64,000 bases of DNA from contig OZ287697.1 in assembly GCA_965649825.1 (NCBI GenBank), positions 1,798,001 through 1,862,000 on the forward strand, read 5' to 3'. Position 1 is the stretch's first letter, and each line of letters opens with the position of its first letter. The position numbers and the translations under genes were made by a program. The notes beneath the pieces are model-generated. The model was given only the letters and a program-made list of their open reading frames with translations, was not told the origin of the DNA and ran no database searches. Positions 10,801-23,395 of this stretch are shown one piece after another. The stretch is from Penicillus capitatus (lineage: Eukaryota > Chlorophyta).

Positions 10801-13800
10801 TAGCAAGGAAAGGAAAAAGACGCTAGCTGGTTGCTCCTCAAAACGCAAAAGTAGAGAGTTTATGGAATCTCGCGTGTAACATTATTGTCCACTGTTGCTG
10901 TCAAGAGCGAAAATTCTGTCTCACATCCACAATGGTTAAAGAGGTCATGGAATTGTTTTGTGTAGACTTCTTGAACCTGCCATAATTATGCGCAAGAACT
11001 CGCGAGGCAAACCCCAATAAAAACCCACGTTAATCTTACGTGGTGAGTGAGTATTGATCGGCCATTAAGAAGATAAGCAAAGCTTGATTTGACATTACTT
11101 GCATTCTTCTTCTCTTGAACTTAGTGGCTGTCGTGGATAATAAGTAAGTGCGGAGTTGGATGGCACACCCGTTTACATTTTTGACAACAAGCGGTAAAAC
11201 AATGTTGCTTTCACATATTCTCTTGCATTCGAGAAAAAAGAATCATGTATCGAGGCTATGAAGTGAATTTCAAGAGCCTCGAACGTGGCGCAGTTCTACG
11301 TATGATTGGAAGGTGTGGTCATTTCGATGATGTCGCAAAAGATTCTGGGACATCTTTTCGTTAAATCCTACCTCGCCAACTCTCAAAACACCGACGGGAC
11401 GAGGCGCAACTTCTCCACCCAACAACACCCCACCCGTCGCACCAAAAGCAGACTTAAAGAGACACCCGCATCGCCTTGTCTTTACGTTTTGCTATTTGCA
11501 CTCGTCCCAGTTCCATTCGACGTTATCTTAACGGACCCATCTACATAGTTTCTATGATGATAGATTTTCAAACCACAAGTGACTTTGATACCCCCAAATT
11601 TCTCAAACATACATCCTGCACTTTTCGATGAATCCCCGGGTTCTTTTACGCTAATATTGTACTTCGAAGCCGCGAGGCTCATACATTCAAAAGAAGAAGA
11701 GTATTAAGTGCGACACCAATAGAAGCCAAAAGAAAACTCCGTGCAGACGTTCTCTAGACGAGGTTTAAGGATGTGGGGTGAAGAACCAACAATGTGATGG
11801 ATGTTCTAGCAAAACATGTTTTGCATCAAGCGCTATGAGCGATCGCGTTGCAACTGCAACGTTATAACACCTGTGAGGGATATCAGCATTAAGTGCCTAG
11901 CTCAAACATTACAAAACGATACAATCCCTGGCTCGTTTCCTTATAACTCTCCACTCTCATTGGTCACTCATGGAGTCTTAGCCCATTGTACCAGAATTGC
12001 AGCCTCGAAGCACCAGAATTCTCCGTACACGGATTCCCTCAGATTTCGAGACGGATACGGAACCCCCAAGATTCTGTTCCAATAGTACTCTAGGCCCCAT
12101 CTGCACGCGGGCTTCCCTCGAGCAAACACGAATCTTTCACTACGATTTCCTCCTGATGGTCGATTAACACGATTACGATTGTTGCTTGTATCCCTGCCCG
12201 AAATGCCACTGGCAACCGGGCTTTAATCACACCATTCACACACATCTGCGAGGGACATATGTTTATCAATGATCGATCCCAAGTAATATTTAACTCGAAA
12301 ATAAACGCGCTTCGCACAAACGAAAAACTCTAGAAACAATATGAAAGTCGCCTAACAAACTTTTTGTCAAAACGATTACAAAGGATCGACCACAACTTGA
12401 ACTCTCTACTTTCCCAAAATATGATTCGGGTATTTAGATAGCAATATCACAATTTCTCGGAAGAGACAGATATTATAGTCACAATCTTAGTTTCAACATT
12501 TGTTCAATCGTTGCGTACGTACATTACGCCGATTTGCTCTTTTTATAAACTTAATCTCAAAGACGTCGACGCTTGTTGGGAGGTGACCTTCAGCGGATCG
12601 TCCGTCATAGTTATTAGAGTGAGACAGAAGGAATACGGATGCTAGTCTTAATAGCAATATTATTGATATGTGTGAGTTGGTATTTTCTTTACCGTTCCCC
12701 ATCATCTCCACTTCCTGAAATTCAGAAGAGAGGCAATTTTTGTTGACTTCAATTTAGTCTTGTCCTAGACTTAGACCCTTGTTTATGAGATGCTTATAAA
12801 ATAGGATGACGGAATGATCGTGTGTACGCACGCGCGCCAGTCAGGGTTCTACGAACATGTTCGCGTTTTCGCTGGATGTGTTAGTTGATTGGCAGCTGAT
12901 AGAGAAAAGAATCGAGCGGGGGTGAAGCAAAAAAGATAATCAAAGAAAATGATGGACTGACGCGAGTTGGTAGAATATGAAAATCGAAACTGCAAAAAAA
13001 TGTGTTGAAAACGAAGAAAGAAGAATCACTTTTGGTTGCCACGAACCTGCGTCTGAACGCAGACACACTTAATGATAGAGCGGCGATCGGGTTTATCTGG
13101 TCATGCACAGCAAAACGCTTGGCAGGACAATGACGATATCATAAAGTAAGGACAGCAAATCTCAAAAAACTCAGAAACGAATCAGAATTCGCTTTATACA
13201 CAGCACAGATTAGACGACATTCGAAATCACATTTGATGGATGGATGTACAGATTTCTGTCTTCGGCGACAACCTGTTTTACCGGGGTATGAGGAGGTAGG
13301 TGTCTTCGATGAAAGTACACATGTGGCCTCAGAACTAATGACTGTTGCAGAGACCGTTATTAGACATTTAAGCGATCATCGCTAAAACGACCTTGTCGGT
13401 TCCCTCCGTCACAGAGAAAACGTAGACGTCACGAACTTTGGATCGATGAGGTATGCTGAACGTGTGCGTTAGATCTCTTGCTCGTCCGCGACTGCAAGCC
13501 TTTACCGTTCCGTTCTTTTCTGAAGAAGACACGTTCTTTTTGTCGGCTGCGGTGAAGTTCAGGTCGCGGATATCTATGGTCGTTGCTCAGTTGGGTACGA
13601 AACTTTCCTTGCGGTGCGGTGCGGTGCGGTGCGGTGCGGTCGACTAAGAACCACAAACAGTCGACGCGAGAAAATGCATTTCATTTTCTGCATCACCACC
13701 GTCATCTCGTTTCGTGGCATTGTGGACGTCGTCTGTAAAGAATCCCTGGCGATGCAATCGTCGTCGCAAAGAAAAACGACGATTCCGGGGAACAAAGAGT

Positions 13801-15449
13801 CGCATTGCTTAATGACCCAACGGCCGTAATAATGTCCGCAATGCAAGCAACGAGATCTAGTTGGCCTCCAAAGATCACGGAGGTCACTGTCAGAACGTCC
13901 AGTCCGAAGACGCTACACCGACTCCCTTTTGCGATTGTGCTGCGCTTTCGGGTATGGAGACACTCTGCCCTCTACTATCCCTTGCGTCCTGCAGCGTGCC
14001 GTGCTCTCAAAGGGCGAATGAAGCGCGAGTAAACGATGGATTCATGCTTCGGTGTGCGAAATAGACTCCAGGACGAATCGGTTGCCCATCACTTTTCGAT
14101 CACACTATGCGGATACCACTCACTCACCCACTGTTCGCACTGTATTCTTTGCGTCAAACGGTCTTGGTTCTCTTACTGTCGTCGTTTCTAAGTTCTGTTC
14201 TACGTGTTTGCCATGGACATGAGTCACCGTCATTCCCGCAACGTGACACCGCTGCAATGTTGACAGCGATTTAGCGTGTGGAGTCGTCACGTGGTGGATG
14301 CTAACACGTGCCTATGGCATCCCGTTTTGACGCCTTCTTGCTGCATGTGCAGTTCTGAAGCTTCATATTGGATCCAATGGCGGGCTTCGCTGCGCGTTCA
14401 TCTGACAACCCAACAGTCGCGTGGACTCATAAAGCACGAACACGCGACTGCCTCGATGGTCCGAGAGACAACCGCGTTCCGTTTTCCGGTCTCTACGGTT
14501 TGCGAACAGATCGCAGCGTTCTGCGGAACTTGCTTCAGTGAGTTTATGGTCGAACAAAGTATACCAACGGCAGGCCGCCGCAGTGACATCTGTCGAAAAA
14601 GCGCAAATGTCCCTTCCCGATGGCAGCACGAGAGCCACACTTCCCCTCAGGCAGGCAAGGGCAATGAAAAAACACAAGAGCCGTTGTCGATATCGACAGA
14701 GACTCGTCGCGTCAGACAAGCCTTGAGATCTCGTTCTCTACTGGCCGTTGTTTGAGTGTTTTACTTGAAGCGTCTTGCGAGATAACGCATCGGCACAGAC
14801 CATCACCCTACGCATTGTTTCGCCCCTAAATGGATGTGGAGTTCTTCATTTGCCTCCTGGCATGTGAGTTTAGATTAGTCATTTTTCTCGCACCAGCGCC
14901 ACGTATCAACAGACAAAGTGAAGCGTGTACAGACTGGTTCGGCATAGGAGTCCCTAACGCTCGTTCAGGTTTGTTGTCACTGTTTGAGTCTGACAACGAG
15001 TGAGGGCAGATTGCTTCACAGGAGTGAGTGAAGAATTCAAGAGAGAAAGAGAGAGTCTAGAGACGACGAAGACCGATCGAACAGTGTCGGCGGAGATCGC
15101 GGCGAGTGGTGTAAAGCTAAGCTATTACAACTTTTATGGGCTGTCGATGTTTTTATCCTTTCTTATCAAGTATGCAAGAAAGCTGCCCCTACATGTGTCG
15201 ACCATCCAGCATTAAAAGTACGGAGAAACTATACTATTATCCCCTTTGTTAAACGCCAAGTGACACAAAGATTTAAGTGCCACGCGACAATGTCTATAAC
15301 GAAGAATTGAAACGTCAGTTAAGTTTGAGAAATCACCTACGACGAACATGTTTTGGCAACATCATGAAAATCGCTTCGCTCTCACGACGACACAAAGCAA
15401 ATAAAATGACAAACGAGAAGATTTTTGAAATCCAGAAGATTTCGTACTT
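7825..15449 (+). other. Long intergenic stretch, no convincing gene
   Basis: About 7.6 kb between the two near-identical F-box/LRR genes. It becomes visibly AT-rich between about 9.4 and 13.4 kb. The longest open frames (9038-9442 minus, 134 codons beginning at GTG; 14276-14755 plus, 159 codons) show no recognisable motif and no conserved architecture. The 13.4-15 kb part is richer in GC and could hold an unrecognised short-intron gene. A pentanucleotide repeat lies at 13611-13640. Confidence 0.4.
13611..13640 (+). repeat. Pentanucleotide microsatellite (GCGGT)6
   Basis: Six perfect tandem copies of GCGGT (30 bp) in otherwise non-coding DNA between the F-box/LRR duplicates. It lies inside short open frames on both strands, but none has support as a gene. 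Confidence 0.95.
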
Positions 15450-17142
15450 CTACCCTCGCTTTGTGAGTACGGTGGTGGATTCGGACCAGAACTGTACGGC
15501 TTTAAGCGACCTCAGACATGGGAATCTTTGGAATACCATTCTCTCTTTGCTCTTTGTCAACGGCGAACAACGGATCCTCAGATATCCGAGACGAAGAAAC
15601 GAACCCTCTGCAAAAGACTCCAGCAAATGGATTTCTCTGCCAGCGTCGAGGGATAGTCGGCGAAGCTGGTGTAACACCGTCAGCTGTCGGATGAAAGCAT
15701 CCGAAACGACATTATCTGGATTACTGACGTAGCATAATTCTGTCAATCGCGGTAAACTTGCAAGCACCTGGATAAGGCCAGATTCAAAATGCTTCTTGTG
15801 TCCCACTGACAAAGAAGTGAGATTGGAACATCTAGAAAACGCGGCGACTGGAAAGGTGTCCAGATACCCTGCATTTAGCACTAGCCTTTCCAGGAGGTGC
15901 AGATTGGCCAGGGAGTCTCCCAGGATTGCCTTTCTCCCCTGCCTCTCTACGAGGCAGAGCTCCACCAGATTCGTTAGCCGACTGATGTCTCTGGTTACTC
16001 TCGGACCTATGATCGTCAGAGCTGTCAAGAACGATAGCTTTGGGATGGGACAGTCGAGGTCACGGCGGCGTCCGGACTGCCAATCTTGCACTTCGATTCT
16101 CAGTGTCTTGAGAGCCGTCAGTCTGGAGATGGCATTCCAGGCCTTCGATTTGTCGAAGACGCCAGCTGCCAGGATGAGCGTTCTCAAACCAGCCATACGG
16201 CCAAGCGTGGAGAAGAAGCCTGTTTCTTGTTGGATCTCTGTCATGTTTGAACTGCTCACTGCGAGTTCCTTCAGATGGGTGAAGGTCTGCAGGATTGTCC
16301 AATAGTCTCTGTAGGTGCACAAACGGTTCACGTGTAGCGCTAATGAATGGAGCCAAGGAGCGTAGCCGGTGATGCACTGCACAGAATGAAAGACTGGCGA
16401 CAGAGAAAGCGTGATCTGGGTGACTCACTTGCAGAAGAGATTCAATTGAGTTTCTTCCGACGTCTACCTCCAGTCTCGTCAAATTCTGACCTGGTGGAAA
16501 AAGCAAGTCTCCGCTGTTGTTGATCAGGAAAACGCGAGAGATGTGAAGTTCCTGCAGTTTGTTAAGCTGTGTGATGGGGTTGACATATGAACCGTGTGCG
16601 ATCGTCGAGTGTAGCTGCAGCTTGGTCAGATTTGACAGATGCTTCAAGGATGCGCGGATGTGGGTCACACAGCACGACGTGTTTCGAAGGCAGAGGGTCT
16701 CCAGCTGCGCCAGTGCAGCAAAGTACCCGGGAAGCAGTTCATAGACAATACTTGACGTTGACGCCAGATTTAGTTCCAACTGCCTCAACTGCTCGAGATG
16801 CGTCAATGAATAAAACGCCTCGACAAGTCTTCCAAAACGAAAGTCACTGGAAGACGACAGCCGGACAGCACGTGGAAATTTTGACGACGCTTGAACGATT
16901 CCCGCGAATGGAACGTTCGTGAGACTGACGGGAAGACCTCTGCACACCTCGTTCCATTTCCGACAGACAAGGCGACATTCATGAAGTCCAAAATCGACCA
17001 GATGATGCAGCAGCTTGGACAAGAAGAGCTCGTTTTCGAGCAATGCGCTGAGTGGATGTTCTGGGACATCCTCGGAATGTGTCCGTCGACGCGACAGTAC
17101 CGGGAAACATTCTTCGAGGTTGTCAAACGACCGTCTCTTCAT
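15450..17142 (-). CDS. F-box/leucine-rich-repeat protein, copy B
   Basis: Exons 17142-16429 and 16376-15450 (52-nt intron, GTGAGT...TGCAG, phase 0) give 546 residues, the same length as copy A at 6132-7824. The F-box-like segment 'LLHHLVDFGLHECRLVCRKW' is followed by LRR units throughout. Upstream of the chosen ATG the frame stays open to 17304, but that extension has no counterpart in copy A, so I take MKRRSFDN as the start. The intron lacks a stop in the exon-1 frame, so unspliced RNA would read through into a shifted 414-codon frame. Most differences from copy A cluster in the exposed LRR loops (for example around the VDPITQL / VNPITQL units), as expected if binding surfaces are diversifying. 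Similarity ends shortly outside the coding region on both sides. Confidence 0.8.
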
Positions 17143-18149
17143 CCAAATTTGCTGAGCTGACAAGTCAATAAACCAGAAATGTGGAAAAAGCGAGCTAGCT
17201 CGTTGGCGACAAACTTGATCTGTCAACAAACAGCATGTAAAGAGCAGCGATATATGAACGTTACACCAGATTTGACAGGTGGGCACTGCTGAGCCTGACG
17301 TCATGACTGATGTTTACGCAACGAAGCACCGAAAGAGCGCAGCAAGCTTCCTGCTGACGGCAAAAAGTCTGTCAATCACGACAAGGTCGACCGGCGAAAC
17401 GGACGGACCACAAGCTATTTTTCACCAGTGGTCTTTGGGGTTTCGCGTGTGCCTCGTTTTAGATCGGTCTCTTCGTAATTCATCTCTCTGCATGAACCTT
17501 CTCTACATCTGATTCGAAGGTTCGTTCGATGGCCACTGTTCTGTTGCATTCAGATCTTCTTGTGTGCAGCCTAGAAAATGTTTCACTGCAAAATGTGACT
17601 TCTTGTATGCTCATCTAGATGTCTTTGCAAATCTGCCGAGTTTCGGAGACATTCCCTGCGATATGAAACCTCCATGGCTGGTAAAACCGTTATCTCCTTT
17701 AACTGTACCAACTTCGTTTAACTGTTCGAGCGATGGCTTTCTTCAGTAGGCCTGCATGTCGACCTCAGTTATGAGTGTACAATTCACTGAGCAACGTACT
17801 CGGTACAAGAAGAAAGGAAACGGCCAAGTGACATGGCAGGAGAGTGAAAACGCCGTTTCCCAAGACCCCGAGGCCGATAAAGAACGCCTCAAGACACTAT
17901 CCCCTCGCATATGCAACAAAGGGATAATTTCGCGAGTCGTGCAACAACGGAGGAGTCGGAGCTGCTCTTCTGTCCTGCCGTCATTCCTTGTCGCAGCAGA
18001 TCGAGGAATCGACGTCAAGCGACAAACGCTAACGAACACCTTCCACACTAACGACCTGTCGTTTCAAACGCACCCAATCCATATGCTACTCGGAGAGGGC
18101 TCTCTGGGTATTTTCATCACAATCAAAAGTGGCACAGCGGAAAGGATAT
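17143..18149 (+). other. Intergenic, nothing recognised
   Basis: About 1 kb upstream of copy B. A 139-codon plus-strand frame begins at 17756 and has no recognisable motif. Its 3' part enters the decayed beta-helix remnant described next. Confidence 0.4.
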
Positions 18150-19060
18150 CTGGCAGGAGCAGTCCTGGACGGTAGATGCACTTGGCGAAAGAAAGAGCAC
18201 TGTTCACATCTATTCAGCATCTGAGATCGCTTTTGGTCAGATCTTCGGCACAGATGGCGTCCGAAGAGACCTTCTCAGATTTTGCCTATCGAAACGGTTG
18301 CGATATTCCTTATCCTATCTGAGTGCATTAGTTTCCAGACCTTTCTAGAGTTGGCATTGTGGATCCTTTCCCGTATTGCCCGTGTAGATACCGTTAGGAT
18401 GCTTCATATGATTGATGTTCGTGGGAATCGAACATCAAATGGAGTCCATTTCCTGGCCATCTCAAAATGAAGCCGGAGAGATCATACACTATCAGCCCTC
18501 CAAAATTGCAGACTTGACCGCTTCTACTGTCCAACATACAGATTTCTTACTGTGCTTGATTGCCTCTGAAGGAACAGAGGTCACGGCCAGTGGATATTAA
18601 AAGAGCAGGAGCGATCTCCAATAGTGATTCTGGGGGAAGGTCCTTCGGAAGGTCTCTGTGAGACGTTCGGGTGCAGATGTCAAGAACAAGACAGGATGCA
18701 TCTGCCTCGAAGATACATCGTCCTTGCTGTTCTGCTTCAATCGCATCATCGTCGATCACGTTCAGCGAAACTGCAGCGAATTAGCAATCGTATGCCACTG
18801 GTTTTTACGTCCCATGCCGATGTCGACGCGTGCGTCTCCGAAAAAGCCGCCGCGCGTCTGTCCGCGTTGTCGAAGACTCAGCACACGGCTCCGCCCAAAC
18901 CATCACTAACAGTTTATACGGTCTTGGACCGACGAACCATCCCGATGTTCGTACGGAGGGCTGCAGAAAGCAGATCTCTTTTTCGCGCAACGTTATTGTT
19001 AATATCGCGGGAGGCGGACTTCACTGGAATCTCGGGTTTTTCAAGCTCGGAGGCTGAGAG
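18150..19060 (+). pseudogene. Decayed remnant of a beta-helix membrane-protein gene
   Basis: Fragments in different plus-strand frames match, in order, the beginning of the beta-helix region of the intact gene at 23396-29770. A stretch near 18395-18465 (VRMLHMIDV...NGVHFLAIS) aligns with VEMIDVTLI...GCGAMLAS. The segment near 18475-18597 (EIIHYQPSKIADLTAS) aligns with SILYAPSGSRMEVSRLNAS. The segment near 18650-18780 (TGCICLEDTSSLLFCF) has the Gly-Gly/Tyr-Leu-Glu-Asp rhythm of the repeats. Frames change between blocks (a shift near 18466, a stop at 18598), and no long intact exon remains. I read it as a dead fourth family member. The similarity is weak and judged by eye; the right boundary is uncertain. 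Confidence 0.45.
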
Positions 19061-22000
19061 GTGATATGCACCGTCGAGACATGTTGGCGATGCTTTCTTA
19101 TGGACTGAGATCACTTTTCGCAACAGATTCCACTTTCGGCATTGTGGTGTCTGCGACATGGGAAAGATATGACATTGGCGGCCGTTTTTGGTCAAGATCC
19201 ACTTCTTAACAACGCTGGCGGCAGGTGGGAACAATTGATGAGCTTAGTCGATCGAGATCCTTGTTGCGCCGCAAGGATTGGACAGAAGGTTCGACATGCG
19301 GTGCTGTAGAAAGAGAGAGTGATTGACATAGATGAGAGATCAGCCTGACGGTTTGTTAAGAACTTTATCGAGGCGGCGACTGACGGTGACGTCTGATGTG
19401 ACTATTCGACGCCTCTTTCAAAGAAAGACTGGTTGGTCTGCCACAGAAGCAGAGAAGTCATGACAACTGTCAATGTCTGGCAAAATATCCGGCAAAGTGA
19501 GCCGCGTTGCGTATGTGTGTGACTGCATCCACGTCAGCGACGAACACGCGATTTCTTGGTGTTAGTGAGAAGCAACACTCCAAGAGAACTCAGTCATTAC
19601 TGTTTTCTTTGTGACTTCTGAAGCAGACCACTCCGCTCCAAGAACTTTACAGTCATGTGTCCCGTCAGTCATTATCTTTTGATTCTGTCGTCTATGAGTC
19701 GATGTCAGTGAAAACGCCACCGCATTGCAGAGAACACTCTCTCGCAATGTGTAGAAGGAACGTATCACCTGTTGGGACAATCGAACTGTGGCGTAGTCAA
19801 GTCAGCGCCTTCTGCTGAGGGCGGAAGTCTCGTAGACGATACCTAGAAAATCGCACTTTTATTCGTGTTCCTCTGAAGAATTTTGGGAGGTAACGGATAC
19901 CCTTCGAGCTGCTGGTGATTGAATGGTCGGCATCATCGAATGCGTATGTTCGAAGACCGTTGCTTAAACAAACCACGACTGCGCCGCCAGGAATACATAC
20001 TTCGTCCGAATCCCTGATATCCTCTTTATTTTAAGTAGGTTTGATTAAACGGCCGACTAGCAAAGAGTGCCTCGCTAAACGTAGCGGTAAACTGTCAGAA
20101 GAGATATAATATAGATCGGAAGTTGTGCATTCATTTGTGTAATCGAAACCGAATCTGTCGGTTTCCTTATCTTTGTTCATAAGATGAGCGTCCAAGATAG
20201 ACAAAGGGACCAAGGTTCTTCAAGAGATGCCAAAGGCTCTTGCGGGCCAGTAAAATGTAGATGATCTGTTTTAAGTCCTCGAATAAACGTCGCGTGTATC
20301 ATGATTCTTGAAAACGAACGTTAGCGCATCATCGTGATGCATTATTGGTCGAGGTTGTAAGAATGAGGTACTTCGTAATGCGGTCACCCTTGTGAATTGC
20401 TAAAGTGAAGGACACGGGACGGAGGAACGAACAGAGTATACCTTGATTATAGTTCCGCAACGGATGATCGAACGACAATTGCTAAGACATTGTTCAGCCT
20501 TTACAAAATAATGATACAACCTCAGTTCGCAGCGCATTTCACCGTTTTCCGCGGACTGTCACATCATTTTCCGTCATCGCAATACAAAACACTATCACAA
20601 ATTATGACGCGATGGTATGCGGTAATTGTTACAAGACAATTTGATTGTAAAGGTATCCACACTTGTTATGACCCTTAGGAAAGCGCTTCTAGATAGGAAA
20701 ATTCGTTATTACTCGTTCGTCTGCGAAAGCTCTACAATTTCTTCAGTCATTTAAGGCGTCTGCATCAACACAAGAAGGGACAAATAATAATGAAAGGATG
20801 ATGGACGCCGCACTGTTTTTGGTGAGGTGTTTCTTCCTCTGTGAAGGCTGGGAGCTTTCGGGCGTTGCCCTTCTCTCGAATTAACACGCAGTCACATCAA
20901 GACAGAATCCGTTGATAAGTATGTTGGGACCGGCGCGACTGTCACCAGACTGAAATCACGAATCTCTCAAAAGGTCATCATCCAACAACAATCAATCGAT
21001 ATAATCTGCGCCTTCATAAAGTAGATCATGGCATCTTTGTTTCTGGTGGGATGTAGTGTAGATTCTTTCTGACCTCGTTTTTGGCTGACTTCAGCTCACT
21101 TCGTCTTCTTCTTCTGGTTCGCGGGCAATCCGTAGCGTAAAACGATTCTTCGACGTCGAAGAAGGCGGTTAGGTCGGAGCGAAGGCGTGCAAGGAAGTCT
21201 GTGCGCGCAGGGGAAGATGGCTGGCGACGAAACTGAGTCGGGGCGAGAAAGGCGACGTTGGACCAAAGTCGTCAAATGTAATCAGTGAAGAAAGATCTCC
21301 TCGAGATTGGGACAAGTCTACTCTTGTTGTGGGAGAAAAAAAATACAGCAGTCATCTGAGCACAAAGGCAGTCGGGAGTTATTCCCGTCCATACCACCCG
21401 CCCCCATGTCGATCTGTTTCGAAGAGTGGACGGTTTTTACACAATTAGCTGCCCGAATTTCTTAGGTGTTTTTCTTCTATTTCCCTTTACAAGGCATGGC
21501 ACTTGTTTATTCAAACGCCATTTAAATGAGGAATTATATAAAGTAGTACATCGTGGAATCATCGTACCACCCACCTTCGACATCAGAACCATTGCGAATC
21601 AAGCAGTCGGCTGAGAAATAGAGTTTTGCAGAGAGATGTAGTGGCTACAGGTTCGATTGCATGAGCTACATCAAAGCGCAATTTGCTCGCAGAGGATGTT
21701 CGGATGTGCACGCTGTGGAACTGATCTGTTTGATTTCGGAGTCACGTCAGACCGATTAGATAAGAAGTGACGGTCTTCAGGTTTTGTATTGACTGATGAC
21801 TCCCTGCAAGGGTTTTTCGCTTGATTATAACGTAAAAGCATTATACGCTCACACAGCCCGGCATTTGTATATATGGAGCTTTTGGTTTCTTTTCTTTGAA
21901 TGTAGAATTGACTTCAACTCCGTTGTGCAACGATCGATACCTTTATAAAAGTTGGCAAACACCACGTTTCTCTCTAGATCTTTTTGCTTGCTTCCCAGTC

Positions 22001-23185
22001 TCTCTCAAGAACAAAATGGGATAATCTTATTAAGACTCTTAATTAAGCTTTGTAGCCTTGAACACTCGAACGAGCTATATGATTGCAAGAGACCAATCCT
22101 TGATGCTAGCGGTCGTAAAGAATCCGCATCAAAATGCAGGCCGAACAAGGAATCCGATCGCGTAGACCTTTTCTCGACTGAAAGGGGTTTAGGACGTGTT
22201 GTAGTTGTTAGTGTGTGCTACATTCCCAGAGCATTGAGAGCAAAGTTAGATATACATTATAGATTCTCAGTTTTGTTCGGGTAAGAAAGATGAAGGTATA
22301 GAACGAGGCGGAGTTTGTTTTTAGGGCGAAGACTAGGAAAAAATGAGGTCGTCTTGTCAACTAACGGTTGGAATAGCTGTTAATCAACAGAATGTGCAGA
22401 AGCATTGATAATTTTTTAGAATGGGATGACTAAGTTGTTAAAAATAGACAACGAATAGGTTAACAGAATCTAATTAGTCGGCAAGGCTGTCTGTCAGAAG
22501 AAAATCTAAAGCTGTACAGCCAACTAACGGTTACTGCTTATAAGAAGTCAGGAGAAAGGTAATTGTAGTCGACTTGGCATAGCATACACAAGTTCCGATC
22601 GTCGACTTGAGAATATGAGAAGGGTTGTGCTGCTAGCTTGCTTGGAAGTATCATTTAATTATCGTTTGTTCGAGTTACGACACAATTTGAATCCCAAAGT
22701 CCATCAAGACATCCTGGTGCGTGAAGAACAATTGCCCAAACTTATCCAGTGCCACATCCTTTAAATACTCTACAGATATCGTTCTCTGGCCAAATTCAAC
22801 GTATCACCGGAAGTCTTCGTATAAACTGTGTTCCATAGTAAAGTGTACGGCAGGGTTTGCGGTAAACAAGGGAAGAGGCAGAGTCGTCAGACACGCTACG
22901 CTACGCTACTCACGTTTATGCCAAGAGGCAGAAAGGTGATACGTTTCGATCGGTATACAAACCTTACTTGAGCTCCAAATGGAAATGACAGAAGCTGACA
23001 GACTCGTTGAAGAGAAGTCTTGAACGACGCCGCGACGCCACTGTCCTTCTTCGCGTAATCTATGGTCGCTTATCGTTGAAGTCGACTCGGCGACTCAGCC
23101 GCGAAGAAATGGAGGCTTTCTTGCAATGGGCGTGTTTAAAAAGAAAAGATGATTCTGTTTGCACATACGGACATCAGAAAGCTTG

Positions 23186-23213
23186 ACATACAGACATACA
23201 GACATACAGACAT
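23186..23213 (+). repeat. CATACAGA tandem repeat
   Basis: About three and a half tandem copies of an 8-base CATACAGA unit, about 180 bp downstream of the 3' end of the beta-helix membrane-protein gene. Confidence 0.85.
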
Positions 23214-23300
23214 TAACCCAATAACGGAATCTACGAAACCCATTTCTCCCGATAATGGTTGCTCCATTCTCTGAAGTGCCAACGGTTTCCACGAAAAAAA

Positions 23301-23323
23301 CAGACAGACAGACAGACAGACAG
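23301..23323 (+). repeat. CAGA tetranucleotide microsatellite
   Basis: Nearly six tandem CAGA units, 73 bp beyond the stop codon of the gene at 23396-29770. It probably lies in that gene's 3' untranslated region (as TCTG units in the RNA). Confidence 0.9.
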
Positions 23324-23395
23324 GCGCAAACGAATCCTTGATTCTTAATAACGCAACCCCAGCTAAGTTGACAAAAAGAATGAGAGATAGCCGAT

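Larger units (their letters stand above)
19061..23395 (+). other. Long intergenic stretch, no gene recognised
   Basis: About 4.3 kb with only short scattered open frames on both strands (none above about 110 codons) and no recognisable motif. Simple repeats occur at its right end, just downstream of the beta-helix gene's stop codon. Confidence 0.5.

Noticed and set aside
14363-14719. Minus-strand 118-codon frame with a signal-peptide-like hydrophobic start
   Set aside because: It begins at TTG with no ATG before the hydrophobic stretch, has no recognisable domain, and both strands are open there.
17143-17304. 54-residue N-terminal extension of F-box/LRR copy B
   Set aside because: It has no counterpart in the near-identical copy A and precedes the conserved MKRRSFDN start.
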